Assembly: GCA_028532985.1 (NCBI GenBank)
Contig: JANCIK010000009.1
Span: 930,001 to 994,000, forward strand
Origin: Stropharia rugosoannulata
Lineage: Eukaryota; Basidiomycota; Agaricomycetes; Agaricales; Strophariaceae
Length of the DNA stretch: 64,000 bases
Direction of reading: 5' to 3'
A program made the translations under genes and the position numbers. This document shows, piece after piece, positions 25,031 through 37,853 of this stretch. The notes beneath the pieces were generated by a model. That model was not told the DNA's origin, ran no database searches, and was given only the letters and a program-made list of their open reading frames with translations. How positions within the stretch are numbered: position 1 is the stretch's first letter; each line of letters begins with the position of its first letter.

Positions 25031-28000
25031 CTACTCTCCATGCCTCCGGCGCGCCTCCCGCATCTCCCTCTGCAGCTGCTCGCTATACTGTTTAGGATGC
25101 GGGTTCTCAAATACCTCATTAATCTCCTCCAGCGTGAACCCCTTTGTCTCCACCACCACCAAATAGATCACGACAACCTCAATTATATCCCAAATTAAAA
25201 AGATCAAATAGACTGCGGAGGTAAATTAGAACTTTAGCTTTATCTATTTAGCACTCGACAGTCACCTTTCCATCCGAGCCGCTGCAACGCGACGGGAAGA
25301 CTAACAGACAGGGTCAGCACTTTGTACGGCGCATATGCAAGGACACGCACCCAAAAGTATTAATTAGCGTCGCCGCCTGTGCGACAATATTTAAAAACGC
25401 GAGTCCCTTTGCCCGCGCCTCATAACTCAGCACTTCCGCAGGATACAAAGCTTGCCTAACGTCAAAAGGCAGGTCAAATAAAAGTTAGCGTGGCGCGCCC
25501 CCTCGGGCCCGCTGGACCGGAAATTTTATGACAGGGTGAACGCACATCGGTGTCCATCCATACGAGAACACGACCATGAACAGATATATGAAAGTAATCC
25601 CCGCATTTGCGCGCGCGGCGCTCCCGAATTCCCTTAGCAGGCCTGTCACGATCGCCAGTATCACTGACATGACGATCGTCGAGTACAGCAGTACCCTGCG
25701 GCGTCCAAAGCGGTCGACCGTTGCCGAGCCCTACGCGCAAGTCCATAAATACATCTTTTGGGGAGGCATCCACAAATACTTACACAAAGTGCTAAAATAA
25801 CACATCAATCTGGATCAATCTGTGCAAGAAAACCATAACTATTTGTGGGCCTACCTCCCATGCTATGACAGAAATAAATCACAAGTTCGTATGAGAAGTG
25901 TCTGGATACGCACTAAGAGGTCACACTATTGACAAAATTGAGGGTGAGCTGCTTATTCTGCGAGGTTATCCCGGCGTTCTTTAGAAGGATGGGCAAGAAG
26001 TAGGTTATAAGGCCGTTCCCACTCAGTTGACCTAGAAACGTTAATTGCGTCAGACAGTCGAGCGGCCGTACACGTACCAAAAGTTCCTAGTTCCAGCAGT
26101 GGTCAGACCGTCACTCGCGCATCAAAGAAAATGATCGACGACACACCAATCAGAATGACCATGTACATCCTGTACCTGTCTGCCCGGGTCTTGAACAATG
26201 GCCGGAAATCCCACCAGGTCTCTAAGAACAGCCAGAAAAGCAACCTTTACCATGGCTCTTGGGAATAGCAGAATCCGGAAACTTACTGTCCGCGCCGTCA
26301 ATCTCAATCTTCTCGTCGATCTCACGCATCTCCAACTCCACCAGCGGGGAGTGTATATCGTTGGTGCTGCTGTGGAACCGTGCGAGTGTTCTCCGCGCGT
26401 CATCTGGCTTGCCAACGCTACACATCCACCGCGGTCTACATTATTCATATAGCGGCTCAGCGTTGCAAAATGCCATTAATAGAGGAGACGCACGATTCAG
26501 GGCAGAGGAAAACAGTGAACACATTAATAGCAGCGGGGACGGCCTAAAAATGGTACTTAAGCCTAGTCCCATGCGACATGTACGGAGCCCTGGTCTCTTA
26601 CCTGAACGTAAAGAGGAAGTCTCCAGGACCAGTCGTTGTTCCATCTCCCTGTGGACACCATCATGCCAGTTGCAGTCATCTGACCCACGTAGTAGCTTTT
26701 TAATTTCGTAAGTATGCGACGATCGCACTGTATACCTGAGTGAGTACAGTCTGATTGTGACTTACAACGAGTTCAAGAAGCCGAGGTACGCCCCACGCGA
26801 ATGCGCCGGCACGATTTCAGCAAGGTAGGACTTTGCTGATGCTCCTGCGCAAGATGAGCCAATACCTGTGCACGCAGGCCATCAATACAGAGTTTGAGTA
26901 TATACATATGCAGAAGAGAGAGGTACTCACCCGTCAACAAACGTCCACCAAGGAACATCCCCTTGCTCCTCGCATTCGCGGTCAGTAGTGCGCCGGCGCT
27001 TATTTAATTTCCCATGCCGAGATCAGACATCTGTGCCGAGCCAGCAAAAGGCGCGCAGCGCAAGCAGCGAAACTCACATCAAAATCGCATTGCCAAACCA
27101 CATTGAAAACCTGCGTCCAAAGCGATCCGGAAAATATGCTGGCGGATTTTCGGTATCAGATAAATTTTTCTAGAAGGTATAGGGGTGGACAACAAAACCT
27201 ACATGCGGGTATTGTGCCACTGAGTACGTGTCCGACCAAAGCATGCGCAGCCGTTAGATTGCGATAAACTTACTATCAGGATTAACACGCACAGAATAGA
27301 GCCGCTTTTCGGCCAGATTGTGGGGTTTATCAGCATGGGAGGGCGTATTTATGACGATAGGAAGCATACACAGTGTATATCCCGAAGACAATACTATTCC
27401 CACATAGTGAAAAAGGCAAAGCAGCATGAGATGAGATAACGATAGCGCGACAAGCCGCAGATAATCAGCGCAGCGCACCTTGTCTTACTGCCAACGCCGT
27501 CCATTCCAAAATACCGCTGGTACTGGACCATGCTATTGATGCCGCCCATGACCTAGATAGTCGCGCGGTTACGTTGTCAGTGCCAGCACGCACGCTCAGC
27601 CTCCGCAGCCCACGCGGGTGTACAGAGGCGTATTTGGCACGAATACCCACCGTTCCGTCGAATCCGCTATCTCCCGAGCAGCAGCATACTACCAAAGTGA
27701 CGAGGTACATCTGCGATACGGTGCGGCGCGGCGCGGTATGTTACGATGCGATGCGATACGGTGCGATGTGGACGCCACAGCAGTCAGTGGAGGTGCGGGG
27801 GTAGTACGTGCATGGAAAGAAAGCATGTTAGCAGAGACCATGCGGTAGTAGACCACCTAGTAGTGAGTGCTGGCATACTTGCCTGGATCGCCGCCCAGCT
27901 CCAGCGGCCCACTCCAGGATCGACAGCGAGCGCTTTCTGCATTTCGAGCTGCTTCTCCATAGGGGTGAGCCTGCGTGAGCGCGGCGTGCGCTCAATCTGC

Positions 28001-28208
28001 TGGTCGTCGAGCCCCTTGTCGATAGAGGACTGCGAGTTGCGGCGTGCCATATTCGGGTCGTCGTGCTCCGTATCAGTGCTGCTTTCCCCAAGCAAAGCCT
28101 ATAAGATGGACAGAGATCTCGTTATCCGGAGCCCGTGCCGCGAGAGGGGAGGACGAAACTGCAGAAGCTCCGGCCCCTCACCATCATCTCCAGACGTACA
28201 TTCGTCAT
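25031..28208 (-). CDS. MFS sugar porter, hexose/lactose permease-like
   Basis: Predicted 12-TM plasma-membrane transporter of the major facilitator sugar-porter family. Many short introns split it. After a hydrophilic N terminus (RRNSQSSIDKGLDDQQIERT, LTPMEKQLEMQKALAVDPG) comes WSWAAIQ, then across a GC-AG intron (27711-27882) MYLVTLVVCCCSGDSGFDGT, the conserved start of TM1. Further blocks: FGIYTV, GRLLTG, a block near 26730-26800 fitting the RGAYLGFLNS region, KPDDARRTLARFHSSTNDIH, EMREIDEKIEIDGAD, ANAGITFIYLFMVVFSYGWT and the sugar-porter signature VETKGFTLEEINEVFENPHP near the C terminus, which ends REARRRHGE. The start at 28208 (MTNVRLEMM then an intron) is tentative; a downstream Met in MARRNS is an alternative. 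The transported sugar cannot be assigned. Confidence 0.82.
27711..27882 (-). other. GC-AG intron in the sugar transporter gene, with GC-rich repeats
   Basis: The donor CAG followed by GCAAGT matches the strong GC-donor consensus; the acceptor is CGCAG before ATGTAC. It is phase 0 and joins WAAIQ to MYLVTLVV. The 172-nt intron, longer than most in the window, is full of GCGGCGCGGCGCGG and GCGATGCGATACGGTGCGAT repeats near 27720-27770. A GT four bases into the intron gives the wrong phase. Confidence 0.7.
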
Positions 28209-30301
28209 ATCATCCTCACTCCTTCTGGGGAACGTCCCCGCGCTCGGCGCGACGCCCTTTTGCTTCCTCCTGCCGCTGAGGAGCCTAAAAATAGCGTCCA
28301 TCGGTGAGAATGGGGTGGGAGAAGGGGCAGAGGGTGGGTGCGTGGAGAGCCGGGCCTCAATGCGCTTTCAAGTGACCTCCCGTTGAATACAGCCATGCTG
28401 GTGGCGCGCCCCGCCGCTTCGCACGGCTGCTAACCATGGGCTATTTTTAACTAATGGGGACCATCAGGTGATAATCCGGGAAGAAGCGCACAGTGCTGCC
28501 TGGCCCGTTGTCCCGGCTGTATAGAGCAGTCTGCCAAGGCAAGTTGTTTCGCCTCACGAGCAGTAGGTGCACGTAGCAATGATGTACATGTGGAGCTGCC
28601 AGGCATAGTTTTGTCGTATCCGCACCTTATTTCTGGACGCGTCTCAGCGGTAAACACACAGTTTCAGAGTTCAGTGATTGATTAAAGTTGTTAGCTGAGT
28701 ATATCCTGTCATTCCCATAGATTGTCTTGCGTATTTCGTGTTCGGACGTAAATATCCATATAGTTTTTGGCCGCCCATTTGAATTCGTGTAATACCTTAG
28801 ACCGAAGAAGAATTAGCGGCCACCCGCCATCCCTTGATCGTTAATAATAAAAAATAACGAGAAGTGTCAAAAGCATATCGACTACAGAAGTGTCAGTATG
28901 TTAGTATACTAAAGCTACAGGGAGTACTGATGAGTGCACAACATTTGTTCGTGAAGAGTAGAATTCAAGTAGAATCAGAGACGGAAGATTCAGTAAGACG
29001 ATATGTTCGTGGCAGCCTGAGAAGACATTAATTGAAAATTCCCAAAAAGAGGTGATTTGCGCTCTTTGTCGGAACATTGCCCTGGGCCAACATCTGCCAA
29101 CATGGGGTGCTTCAGCACCGCATCCTGGAGTAGCCATATATAGCGATCACCCTCTGACCTCTAATCATCGGAGAAGGAAGAATTAGGCATGCTTGACTAC
29201 CAAAAAAAAAGGAAGAACATATGTAACAGAACATAACCTTAAGTCGATAGTACGTTTAGCCAGAAGTCAAGAAAGCATCTGAAACCTTTTCTGTTACATA
29301 GTGTTATTTCCTCCGGGAGTCCCGGCGATGTATAACTCAGCGAATACGTAATTGAAAACCGGTGTATACGTGCGCCCACTGCGGCGCAGGGCGGCGCCTC
29401 GAGAACCCCATGCATCATGAAAGCTGTTCATTTTCAGGTGTGAGAAGACATTCATAGAGTGCGCATATGTACATGTACATAATGGCTAATTCGGTTTGTG
29501 GAGGAGCGGAGGCGCTAACGTCATGTCAGTTGCAACGTCTGACCTTGACACAACGTCCAAGGGTACCCATTAGAAAAACATAGGCATTGTAGCCTTGAGA
29601 CTACCTATCATGAGAATGAAAGATGAGTACCTACTACCGGGTGCTGATGACTATCGAAGAAAGGTACTGCGCTATTGCAATGGTTATGGCAACACAGCTT
29701 CTCCATATACGCAAGTCAAGCATTGTACTAGAACTAGGTCGTGTGCCTGTGTTCGGACGAGGCGGTTTGCTCATTCCAGAGTCACCGAGATGGAAGTGGG
29801 GTGCGAATCTGTGCAGCAAGCTCCGATGAAGTCGACGACCTTGCAGCGATAGTTGGGGAGGATCGCTGGGGGCAGGAGGGTGGGGTGAATTGGTGGCACA
29901 CGACCAGGAGTGGGCTTGATTGTGTGACCGGCGTTTGCGCGGTTGTCCAAATGCGCTATCAGAAGCTGTTTTTGGGCGCTCGGCATTTCGGCGTCTCGCG
30001 TGCTATTGATCTGGGCAGCAGCCGAGATCGGGCCCGTAGGAGAAATCGGGGGCGGGTGCCCTATAAGGCAAGCCATCCTTTTTGCTCTTCACCACCGGAT
30101 TCCCTCCTCGGAGACTGTAATCACTAATATAGACCCTCCCCCTTCGTCTTGGGTCCCCAATATACAGCAGATTCCTGCAGACTTCCTTCCTACTCCGGCC
30201 TTTTATAGATTTCCAGATCCCGACTCTAGAGCTCCACTCTTATATAAAGTCTTGCAATCTTTTACGTCTCACTCCCTCATAGTTAACCCGCCTCTTTTAT
30301 C
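28209..30301. other. Intergenic region between transporter and Cys-rich orphan gene
   Basis: About 2.1 kb with no confident gene. The left part should contain the transporter promoter. A minus-strand open frame at 29771-30076 is Pro-rich without a known domain. The right end holds the TATA box at 30241-30248. Confidence 0.45.
30241..30248 (+). promoter_or_regulatory. TATA box upstream of the Cys-rich orphan gene
   Basis: TATATAAA, 54 nt before the start codon at 30302, followed by a pyrimidine-rich stretch. Confidence 0.6.
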
Positions 30302-30999
30302 ATGCTCGATGTTATCCCAAATCTCCAGGTACGCTATCCACAATCACGACTCATATCGACCGCGGCTCACTTCTATTGTAGGACAGAGCACGACTAAAAG
30401 CCCGTCCGCGAGTGCGGTCAAGAGCGTCGTCTCTCCTGTCCGTAGCGTCCAGTGCCTACCCGCACACCATCTCCATAATAGCCAAGTCACCGTCGACGTC
30501 TGGACTTAGCCAGCTCCCCAACACACATGAAGCCTACGGATCCTTCATACCCGTCCGCTCGGCGGCTGGCTCCCTAAAAGATTTCGCGTCCTGTGCATCG
30601 CCACCAATCAGCTTCCCAGTCAAGCGCCGGAGAAAAGTTACGTTCGACGACAAGTGCTATTACTCGCCGTCCTACGACGACTGCGGGTCCTCCTCGGCGT
30701 CGGCGTCTGACATACCGTATATCACAAGGACCACGCATGTCACACCACCCTCCCCAACATCATCTACCGCGTCCTTATCGCCTCCTGTGTCGCCGGGCAC
30801 GACCCCGAAGCCGGACCTTCATCCTGTGCTTGCACGGCTGGAACAAACCTCTCGCTTTCGCTCCGAAATAATGCGATGCTCAACGTGTAAAAAAGACGGC
30901 AGTGACTTCCCCCGCTGTCCCAGGTGTGGAAACAGTTGGTGCTCACGGTCATGTCGCTTGGTGGGGGGCAAGCGACATGTATGTTCCGGGAGCACCTAG
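30302..30999 (+). CDS. Hypothetical protein with C-terminal Cys/His zinc-binding-like cluster
   Basis: Not recognised as a known family. Two exons, 30302-30328 (MLDVIPNLQ) and 30382-30999, join in phase 0 to give 214 residues. The N-terminal half is basic and Ser-rich (RARLKARPRVRSRASSLL). The middle has a conserved-looking basic patch, PVKRRRKVTFDDKCYYSP, resembling RVxF-like PP1-docking contexts (KVTF), followed by a Ser/Thr/Pro-rich low-complexity linker. The C terminus carries MRCSTCKKDG, RCPRCGNSWCSRSC and KRHVC, spaced like a compact MYND- or zinc-ribbon-type cluster with seven Cys and one His. A clear TATA box and the in-frame splice make it a likely real gene. A nuclear or regulatory role is only a guess. 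Confidence 0.7.
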
Positions 31000-31236
31000 T
31001 GGCGCGCTTATTTAGTTAATCTATCTTTCCTTTTGTTTGGGTTGTAACTGGCTCCATACACATTTTTGGCGGAGCAATCATGGTATACTATTTCTCTCAG
31101 GTCATTTCTTGTCTGCCATATGTACACGTACCTCTACCTTCTCATACTAGTATACCTTGTTTATATATATCCTTTCTCTAAATGTGGACACTCCAATGTT
31201 ATTAGACAGCGCATCTTGCATGAATCAGATAACAAA

Positions 31237-32949
31237 TTATGTGAACTTAATTTTCTTCCCCTGGCTTGGGACGATCCCAGCGGTCTCCTTTTCCCTCAGC
31301 TTGCGCTTTGCCTCCCATGAAGGATGCAACTTGGCGGTATCGGCTGTATTCGCCTGCTTCACTGACGTCTGCACCGTCACCGTTCGGCCACCTAGTTGCA
31401 ATGCGACTTTAGAACGGCCGCCCCACCCTACGTCTCCCTTGCCGGTGGCTGACCCGGGAGGACCTTGCCTCGAGGTAATGCTATTCGATCCACTGTTAAT
31501 AGGCCTCGCGTGACCCTTTGCTTTCTGTGCAGCCGCGAGAGTTGCCGCCTCTTTTTTCTTATGATTCGCGTTACGTCCGAACTTCTTTTCCCATATTCTA
31601 AGTAATGGTATTGAGTTCAACTAAGCGGAACGAAAATAAGTGATACTCACGCTTGACGGGCGCGTTGGCCGCGTCTGTTTTTCTTTGGCATATTGGCAGC
31701 GGCATCCTCAATGTCGCTGAAGTCAGAGTCGTCTGACCCGCGGACGAACCCAACGGCCAGTGAAGGCAGAAATGTGGACTCCATTTTGGATGAAGCCTGC
31801 TTGGCAGCCTTCGCGGGGGCCGGAGGCTTCGATTTATTTGCTGTGGACTTTAGAGGCTTCACTGCAAGCTCTTCCTCTCCACTATCCGATTCTTCGTCTG
31901 ATTCTCCACTCTCACTTCCTTCATGGTCAAACGAGTTACCGATTGAGCCAGACTCCCACCCATCATCGTTAATTTCGTCTGCACCATCAATGCTTCCTGA
32001 CTCCCACCCAGCATCATCTTGTGAAGCATCCGACTGTTCGTCATCATCTGTGCCTTCCACCGTCGGGACTACCGCATTTTCCGGTTGTCGCACGGCAAGC
32101 ACATCGTTCGATTTGGATGATTTTTGAACCTTAGAAGGTCGCTCAGGAAGCGCTTCTGAAGGGAGTGCGTCGCTTTTCTTGTTATCGATATTATCACGTT
32201 GTTTGAGTGTGGGGTCAAGAAGAACCTTGATCGAGTTCAAAGACGCTGCTACTTGTGTTGCCAGTATTTTGGAGCTGAGCAAGCGGGCCTGGATTTTGGC
32301 GAGCGTGGTACCGGAGGCAGCAGGAATGATAAGGCTTTCGTTTAGCTCTTTTTGTATCGCGGCCTTGACGTCCTCATTGTCGCGCAACGCATGGTCCTTG
32401 AAGATTTTGGTCCGTAAAGCAGAATTCCCAATAGAATCATGGTCCACTTCCTGAAATAAAAATATTATGTATGACAGCGATAAGATAGAAGATTGGGAAA
32501 TTATTGTCAAGCAAAAACTGACCTTAAGTGCGGTGAGTTCTGCTTCGAAGGAAACGACAATTTCGTCCTTGTCGTTCTTTTTCCTGGTATAACATCAGAT
32601 ACGTTGCATAAAATCGTTTAAAAAGCGTCTTCACCTAACGTCCTTCAACCGTTTGACTACTTTCTGCGTTTCGAAGACCTTGGCCTTTTTGGATGCTTTG
32701 TGCACTTCTTTCATTTCGTGATGCTAACATACAAGATCAATAAGTTATCAAGTGCGAAAGAGAAAGTACACGCACAAGTTTTCCGCTAATACGCACGCTC
32801 AATGGCTACGAGATCGAGAGCGCAAAAGCTATAGCATCAGTTGGAGGTTGCGCGACCTTACAGGAGCCAAAAAATACCTCTTCAGGGGGTTCGTATCGTT
32901 TCCGTTTAACACCGCGAGCCGCAGTCTGGTCAGTTTTTATTTCCGGCAT
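31237..32949 (-). CDS. BUD22: BUD22 / SRF-binding-protein-1-like protein (BUD22 domain)
   Basis: Nucleolar protein family; yeast Bud22 is needed for early 40S rRNA processing. Exons in order: MPEIKTDQTAARGVKRKRYE and PPEE (end at 32878), a 30-nt microexon (32776-32805) encoding PLSVRISGKL, an exon with HHEMKEVHKASKKAKVFETQ and KVVKRLKD, an exon with the KDEIVVSFEAELTALK block, the large exon from EVDHDSIGNSALRTKIFKDH to QRARQA, and the last exon IWEKKFGRNANHKKKEAA to GKKIKFT. The charged coiled-coil-like N terminus, acidic middle (repeated DxGWESGSI) and C-terminal GQRARQA/IWEKKFG and LHPSWEAKRK blocks match the family. A longer start at 33051 is possible but unlike relatives. Divergent from the TBCD gene; 364 bp separate the starts. 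Confidence 0.87.
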
Positions 32950-33313
32950 AGCGGATGAGTATGACAAGGTTTTCCTGCAAGAGGTGTCTGTGTCGGCGTA
33001 GAGATATGGTGGACTCGCCGCGGCGCGCAATGAGAGAGCTGTAGCTGTCACGGATTGTCACATCCAATGTGCCAGCATCACATGGAGTTACGTTTGATCA
33101 AGATCATTAATTGAACAAGACCTTCCAGACCAAACAATGGGGCCGCGTTGCTTGTTCTCTTGAACTTCCGACTGGCGTCGGAGCCGCGTCGCGTGTGGTT
33201 CTGGTCCTGGAGGCTTTAGACGAGTCAACTCTGTCAAGCCGTGATTTAATACACATCTGTGCCCATTTTCCATTTCGCATCTTTTCTTTGAGTCGAATTC
33301 TACAGCTTCTATC
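32950..33313. promoter_or_regulatory. Bidirectional promoter region, BUD22 / TBCD
   Basis: 364 bp between divergent start codons of two housekeeping genes; no TATA box is obvious. Open frames across it on both strands are not supported. Confidence 0.5.
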
Positions 33314-36300
33314 ATGGCCGATGAGGATCACCAGCTTGTCATCTCCTACGAAAGCCTCGCGAAGTTGAGAGAGACGCAGCAACAGCTGTTGGATCTGGAC
33401 TGGAAAAACAGGGTAGATGGAGAGGATAGAGATGAAGAATCCTATCTATTCCAGGGGTTTGCACTGATGGTACATTTCCTCTTATTTTTCGTTACAGGGC
33501 GTTTATCAAGGCTTTCACGGCTGTTTTCAGTTAGATTCGTATCAGGAGCAGCCGTACCTTCTGGATCCATTCCTTGAAGAACTTATCACGCCTTCTGTTG
33601 ACAAACTGAAGGAATTTGCACGACTCTCGGTCGCTAATCCAGACTTGAAGTACGATCAATGGCGCGCTAACACAATCTCGAAGATCATCTACCTCTACGT
33701 CAAGTTCCGCGGATATAAGACTATCAGTCAGTTCTGCCCCAGTACCTGTCTTTGCTTATCTCAGTGGTAGAAATATAGCCCGTTACTTCCCTCATGAGGT
33801 CGCGGATCTCTCCATCGCGCTGGACTTCATAAAGCAAGAGAAAGGGCTCGGAAGGCACAGTTTCTTGTGGGCTACGCGTTATGTGACGCTGCTATGGCTT
33901 TACATCATCTGCATTATACCCTTTGATCTGGTCCAGTTCGACGAGCCTGAAAACTTGGGAAAGACGGCGAGGGACCTCGAAGACATCTCCAAAGAGTATC
34001 TCGGAACTTCAGGTCTGGAAAGAGAGGCTGCTGCACTGCTTCTGTCCCGGCTCTATACCAGGTAATGATTAATCTCGGGAGTTTTGGGGACGCACTTATT
34101 TCTGTAGAAAGGACACTGGCGCAGGCTTCCATGATTTCGTGGTCTGGGCACACTCCTACTTGGGCGGAAAGGGGGACCTCTTCATGGTATGAAGTGATTC
34201 AACAAAGTTCCATATATTCTAACTAAGTGGCCAGGCCATCGGCATGTTGCAAGTCATATGCGAGGTCATGAAGTCTGGATCAGCTGAGCAGGTCCACTCT
34301 GAGTCTGCTCTGCTGCTTTCGATATCGCAGATCCTACAGGAATCTTCATTTACTAACAATACTGTCGTCCGGAAGTACAGAACAAAGCTAATCGCGAGGC
34401 TCGCCTTGCGGTTGCTCCCGGCGACCACGGTCAAGACCAGACGACAAGGTTTGTCCCACCTAGGCTCCCATTTCTATGAAATGATTCAGGTGATGTATTA
34501 GTTCGTACCCTCGCTGGAGATGCAAGTGCAACCGGGGATAGCGAAATTCCAGAAGACATTGACGTACCCCCGGAAGTGGAAGAGATATTAGGCTTCCTCT
34601 TCGAGGCATTGCAAGATAGAGTTAGTATTTTGTCATACGACCATTCTCATTGGGCTGACCTCAACTAGGATACTGTTGTTCGCTGGTCTGCTGCAAAGGG
34701 GGTGGCGAGGATCGCTGAGCGTCTGCCCAGGGACTTCTGTGGTCAAGTACTGGATATGATCATTGGGCTCTTTGAAGTACATTCCGTCGCAGCAGCGAGC
34801 CTCTACGACCTTCCTACCGTGGCTGAGGCCACGTGGCATGGGGCATGCCTTGCGTGTGCAGAGATGGCGCGCCGGAGTCTCATCGACCCAGAACACTTGT
34901 CGCAACTAATCGAATGGCCATCGAAGGTGTGTCTGAGCGTTACCATGTCCACGGGTACAAGCTGACGAAAGTGAGCGCCTTGCAGGCTCTCTACTTCGAT
35001 CTCCGCAAAGGTGCTCACTCCATCGGCTCGAATGTCCGTGACGCTGCTGCCTATGTTATTTGGGCGCTTGCTCGGTCCCAGGATCAGTCATCTTTGGTGC
35101 CGCATGCGACTTCATTGGCACAAAAGCTTGCCACTGTTGCAATTTTTGATCGAGAAATCCATATCCGCCGCGCTGCCAGTGCAGCGTTCCAAGAGCATGT
35201 AGGCCGGACGGTCAGTTCATTTCTGTCCACTTCCTCGCTTCCTAGATTTTGACAACGACGCCAGAACTTATTCCCTCATGGTATTGACGTTTTGGGCAAA
35301 ACGGACTTCTATGCTGTCAGTGTTCGTAAGAATGCTTTCTTGATTGCTGCCCCTCAAGTTGCTGTGTAAGTTGCTGAGAATTAGTCGGCCGCCATATCTA
35401 GTTTGATAACCTCGTTACGATCAGACACACAGAATATCGGGATTGTCTTTTAGACCACTTACTTGATGTTGTTCTGCGTCATTGGGACCTTCCGATGAGG
35501 GAATTGGGAGCCCAGTCTTTGCGATTAATTTGTGCTCTTGATCTGGACGTGCTTGCTCCCCGAGCCATAGAGAAAATAGTATGTTATCTACCCTAAAATC
35601 TCACGAACACTACTTACTGACAATCGTAGGTACCGCTCATGGAATCACTCGATCTCACGGACGTGCACGGCGGTTTACTAGCATTAAGCGAGATAGCTAT
35701 TGCCTACAAAGAGACTATAACCGATCCTGCCCAACTGGAGGATTATCTACGTAATGTACCCCTTTCTGCCACCGTTTATGACTTTCCCATGCCGACCTAT
35801 GTCTGGACGTTGCAGGTGTTCAAGCTTCTGAAGAATATATCCGAAGACAGTCTGACAACCACCCGCAATGAGCTCGTTATAGCTGCAGCGTGCAGATTGA
35901 TAGCTAATTCTATCACTGTAGCTGAAATTCGCCTCGGCGACAAATCTTCAGTTCCTAGATGGCGGAAGATAGTCGATATAGGCTTGAAGCACCGTGTCTC
36001 TGGTACTCAGGAGAGCGCAGCGGCAGCTATGGGTGCAATGACTCTCCTCACTGACTGCACAGCGGATATCACAAGATAAGTGCACTTTTCGAAACGTCTC
36101 GGTACACAATGCTGACGCTTTCTTGCGTTCACCACGTTGATCGCCGAGTTGAGGCGTGGAACCCCTACGATGCAACAAAGTCTTGCTTTGGTCCTCAGTG
36201 TTGTGAATTATAACTCGCACCCCAAATTGCTCCCACTGGCTGCCGCTTACCTACTTGATACCTTGAGCCCGACAGTAAGGTCCTTTTTAATTTCCTATGG

Positions 36301-37853
36301 GAAGATTCTTTAATTTCTGTATCTTAGTCGAAGGCGACCATTGAAACGCGGCGTAGCTGTCTTCAGGCGTTACCGTGTATTGTGACCCTGGTGTCTGCCC
36401 AGTTGACTAGATGTAAGTTTTCTATTTCCGCTCGTAAAGTTTGGTGGCTTATCGGTTTACTTACAGTCATGTCAAGTGAATTGGTGAACTCTTTCGTAAA
36501 TACTCTGCTAGCAGGACTGGAGGATTACAGTATCGACGAGCGCGGTGATGTTGGCTCGTGGGCCAGGATTGCTTCGGTACAGGGCCTCACGACAATTGCC
36601 GAGCTTCTTTTCCAGCTGTCTGGCTCCATCTCTAATTTCGCAAGTTATCTCCCACCCGACAAGTACCTGTGCATAGCCGCCGGCCTGCTAAAGCAGGGTG
36701 TAGAGAGGCTGGATAATGTCCGTCAAATCGCTGGTGTATGCTTCATCAAAATATTGAACGCACCCGTGCCAACGGTTAACGATGCACACCGGTGGCGCCT
36801 CCCCGCATTGCCGCTGCTTCATAAACTTTTCTTAGGGTAAGCATTTTGGCCGTCTTGACATGATGCTGATCCTCACTGATCGCATAATGCAGTCCAGAAC
36901 AAAATACGGGCTGGAACGAAGGCACCTGGCTGTTCCCCCGCGCCATGCGTCTCCTCGAGATTCCCGAATTTAGACGGCCTGTTCTATCCGGAATAGTCAT
37001 AAGTGTCGCCAGTAAGACAGACAGCACTGTACGATGATTTTCCACGACGTGATCGCCTCTGGCTAATTATGCTTCTTTAGCAAAAACCTATTGCGAGCAG
37101 TTTGACTCAGTTCGCGGGGGGACTGCCTCTTATAGGCTCTGCTTCGACCGCATATAGTCTATTAACACTCATCGACGACTTGATTAATCATGCGAAGACA
37201 CACATGTCCTCTAATGCGGTTGTCGTACCGGTCTTGCAGACATTCAATATCTTACTAGAAGCAGATGTTATCCGACACGTTTCTGATGAGGAGGCAGGCT
37301 TACAGAGGTATGCTCTCTGCGAACCGTGACCCTGTATAATACTGACATTTTCTAGTTTATGGACCATATTAAACATGGCTTCGAGAAATGTGGAAAAATT
37401 GAAAAGTACACAAAGAATTTACGAGTCAATGAAGCTGTAGGTAGCATATGCGTTTATCAAATTGCTCGAATTAACGGCGTCGCTAGTATTGTTAACCTGC
37501 TAACTTTCAAGCCGATAAGGGATAAGAAAGCGTCTCTTCTAACGAGTTTCCTCGCACACGCATTTCCCAAGGTACGAATGGAAACGTTACGCAGTTTATT
37601 ATCTCACCTCCTTTTGCGATTTACAGGTTAGGTCAGATACAGCTGAGTATCTCTACGTCGTACTGCAGAGCGCCGATTTTGATTTTGAAACCGATGCCGT
37701 TGAGGACATCTTATTGGAAACGGAGTGGTATGTCCCGTGATGCTTTGTGCTTGTGTTCCTTCTCATTTGTTTGTCAGGTCCGCAATAGACATGGAGTCTG
37801 CTAAAGAGGCGGCATCCCAGGTCGCGGAAGCTTTCATGCCTTCAGACGCATAA
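33314..37853 (+). CDS. Tubulin-folding cofactor D (beta-tubulin cofactor)
   Basis: HEAT/ARM-repeat chaperone that captures beta-tubulin and, with cofactors A, C and E, assembles and recycles the alpha/beta-tubulin dimer in the cytosol. More than twenty exons; the start is MADEDHQLVISYESLAKLRE. The first intron, from just after FALM (near 33470), runs to the TTTTCAG before LDSYQEQPYLLDPFLEELIT. Other family blocks: WRANTISKIIYLYVKFRGYK, RYFPHEVADLSIALDFIKQE, GLEREAAALLLSRLYTRKDT, VVWAHSYLGGKGDLFMAIGM, DTVVRWSAAKGVARIAERLP, NVRDAAAYVIWALARSQDQS, RRAASAAFQEHVGR, and later HGIDVLGKTDFYAVSVRKNA. The C-terminal TBCD domain follows and the protein ends AFMPSDA. About 1,150 residues, normal for the family. 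No frameshift was noticed, though not every splice site was checked. Confidence 0.93.

Noticed and set aside
29771..30076. Pro-rich 101-codon minus-strand open frame upstream of the Cys-rich orphan gene
   Set aside because: No domain, no clear promoter, and Pro/Ala-rich composition of the kind seen in chance frames.
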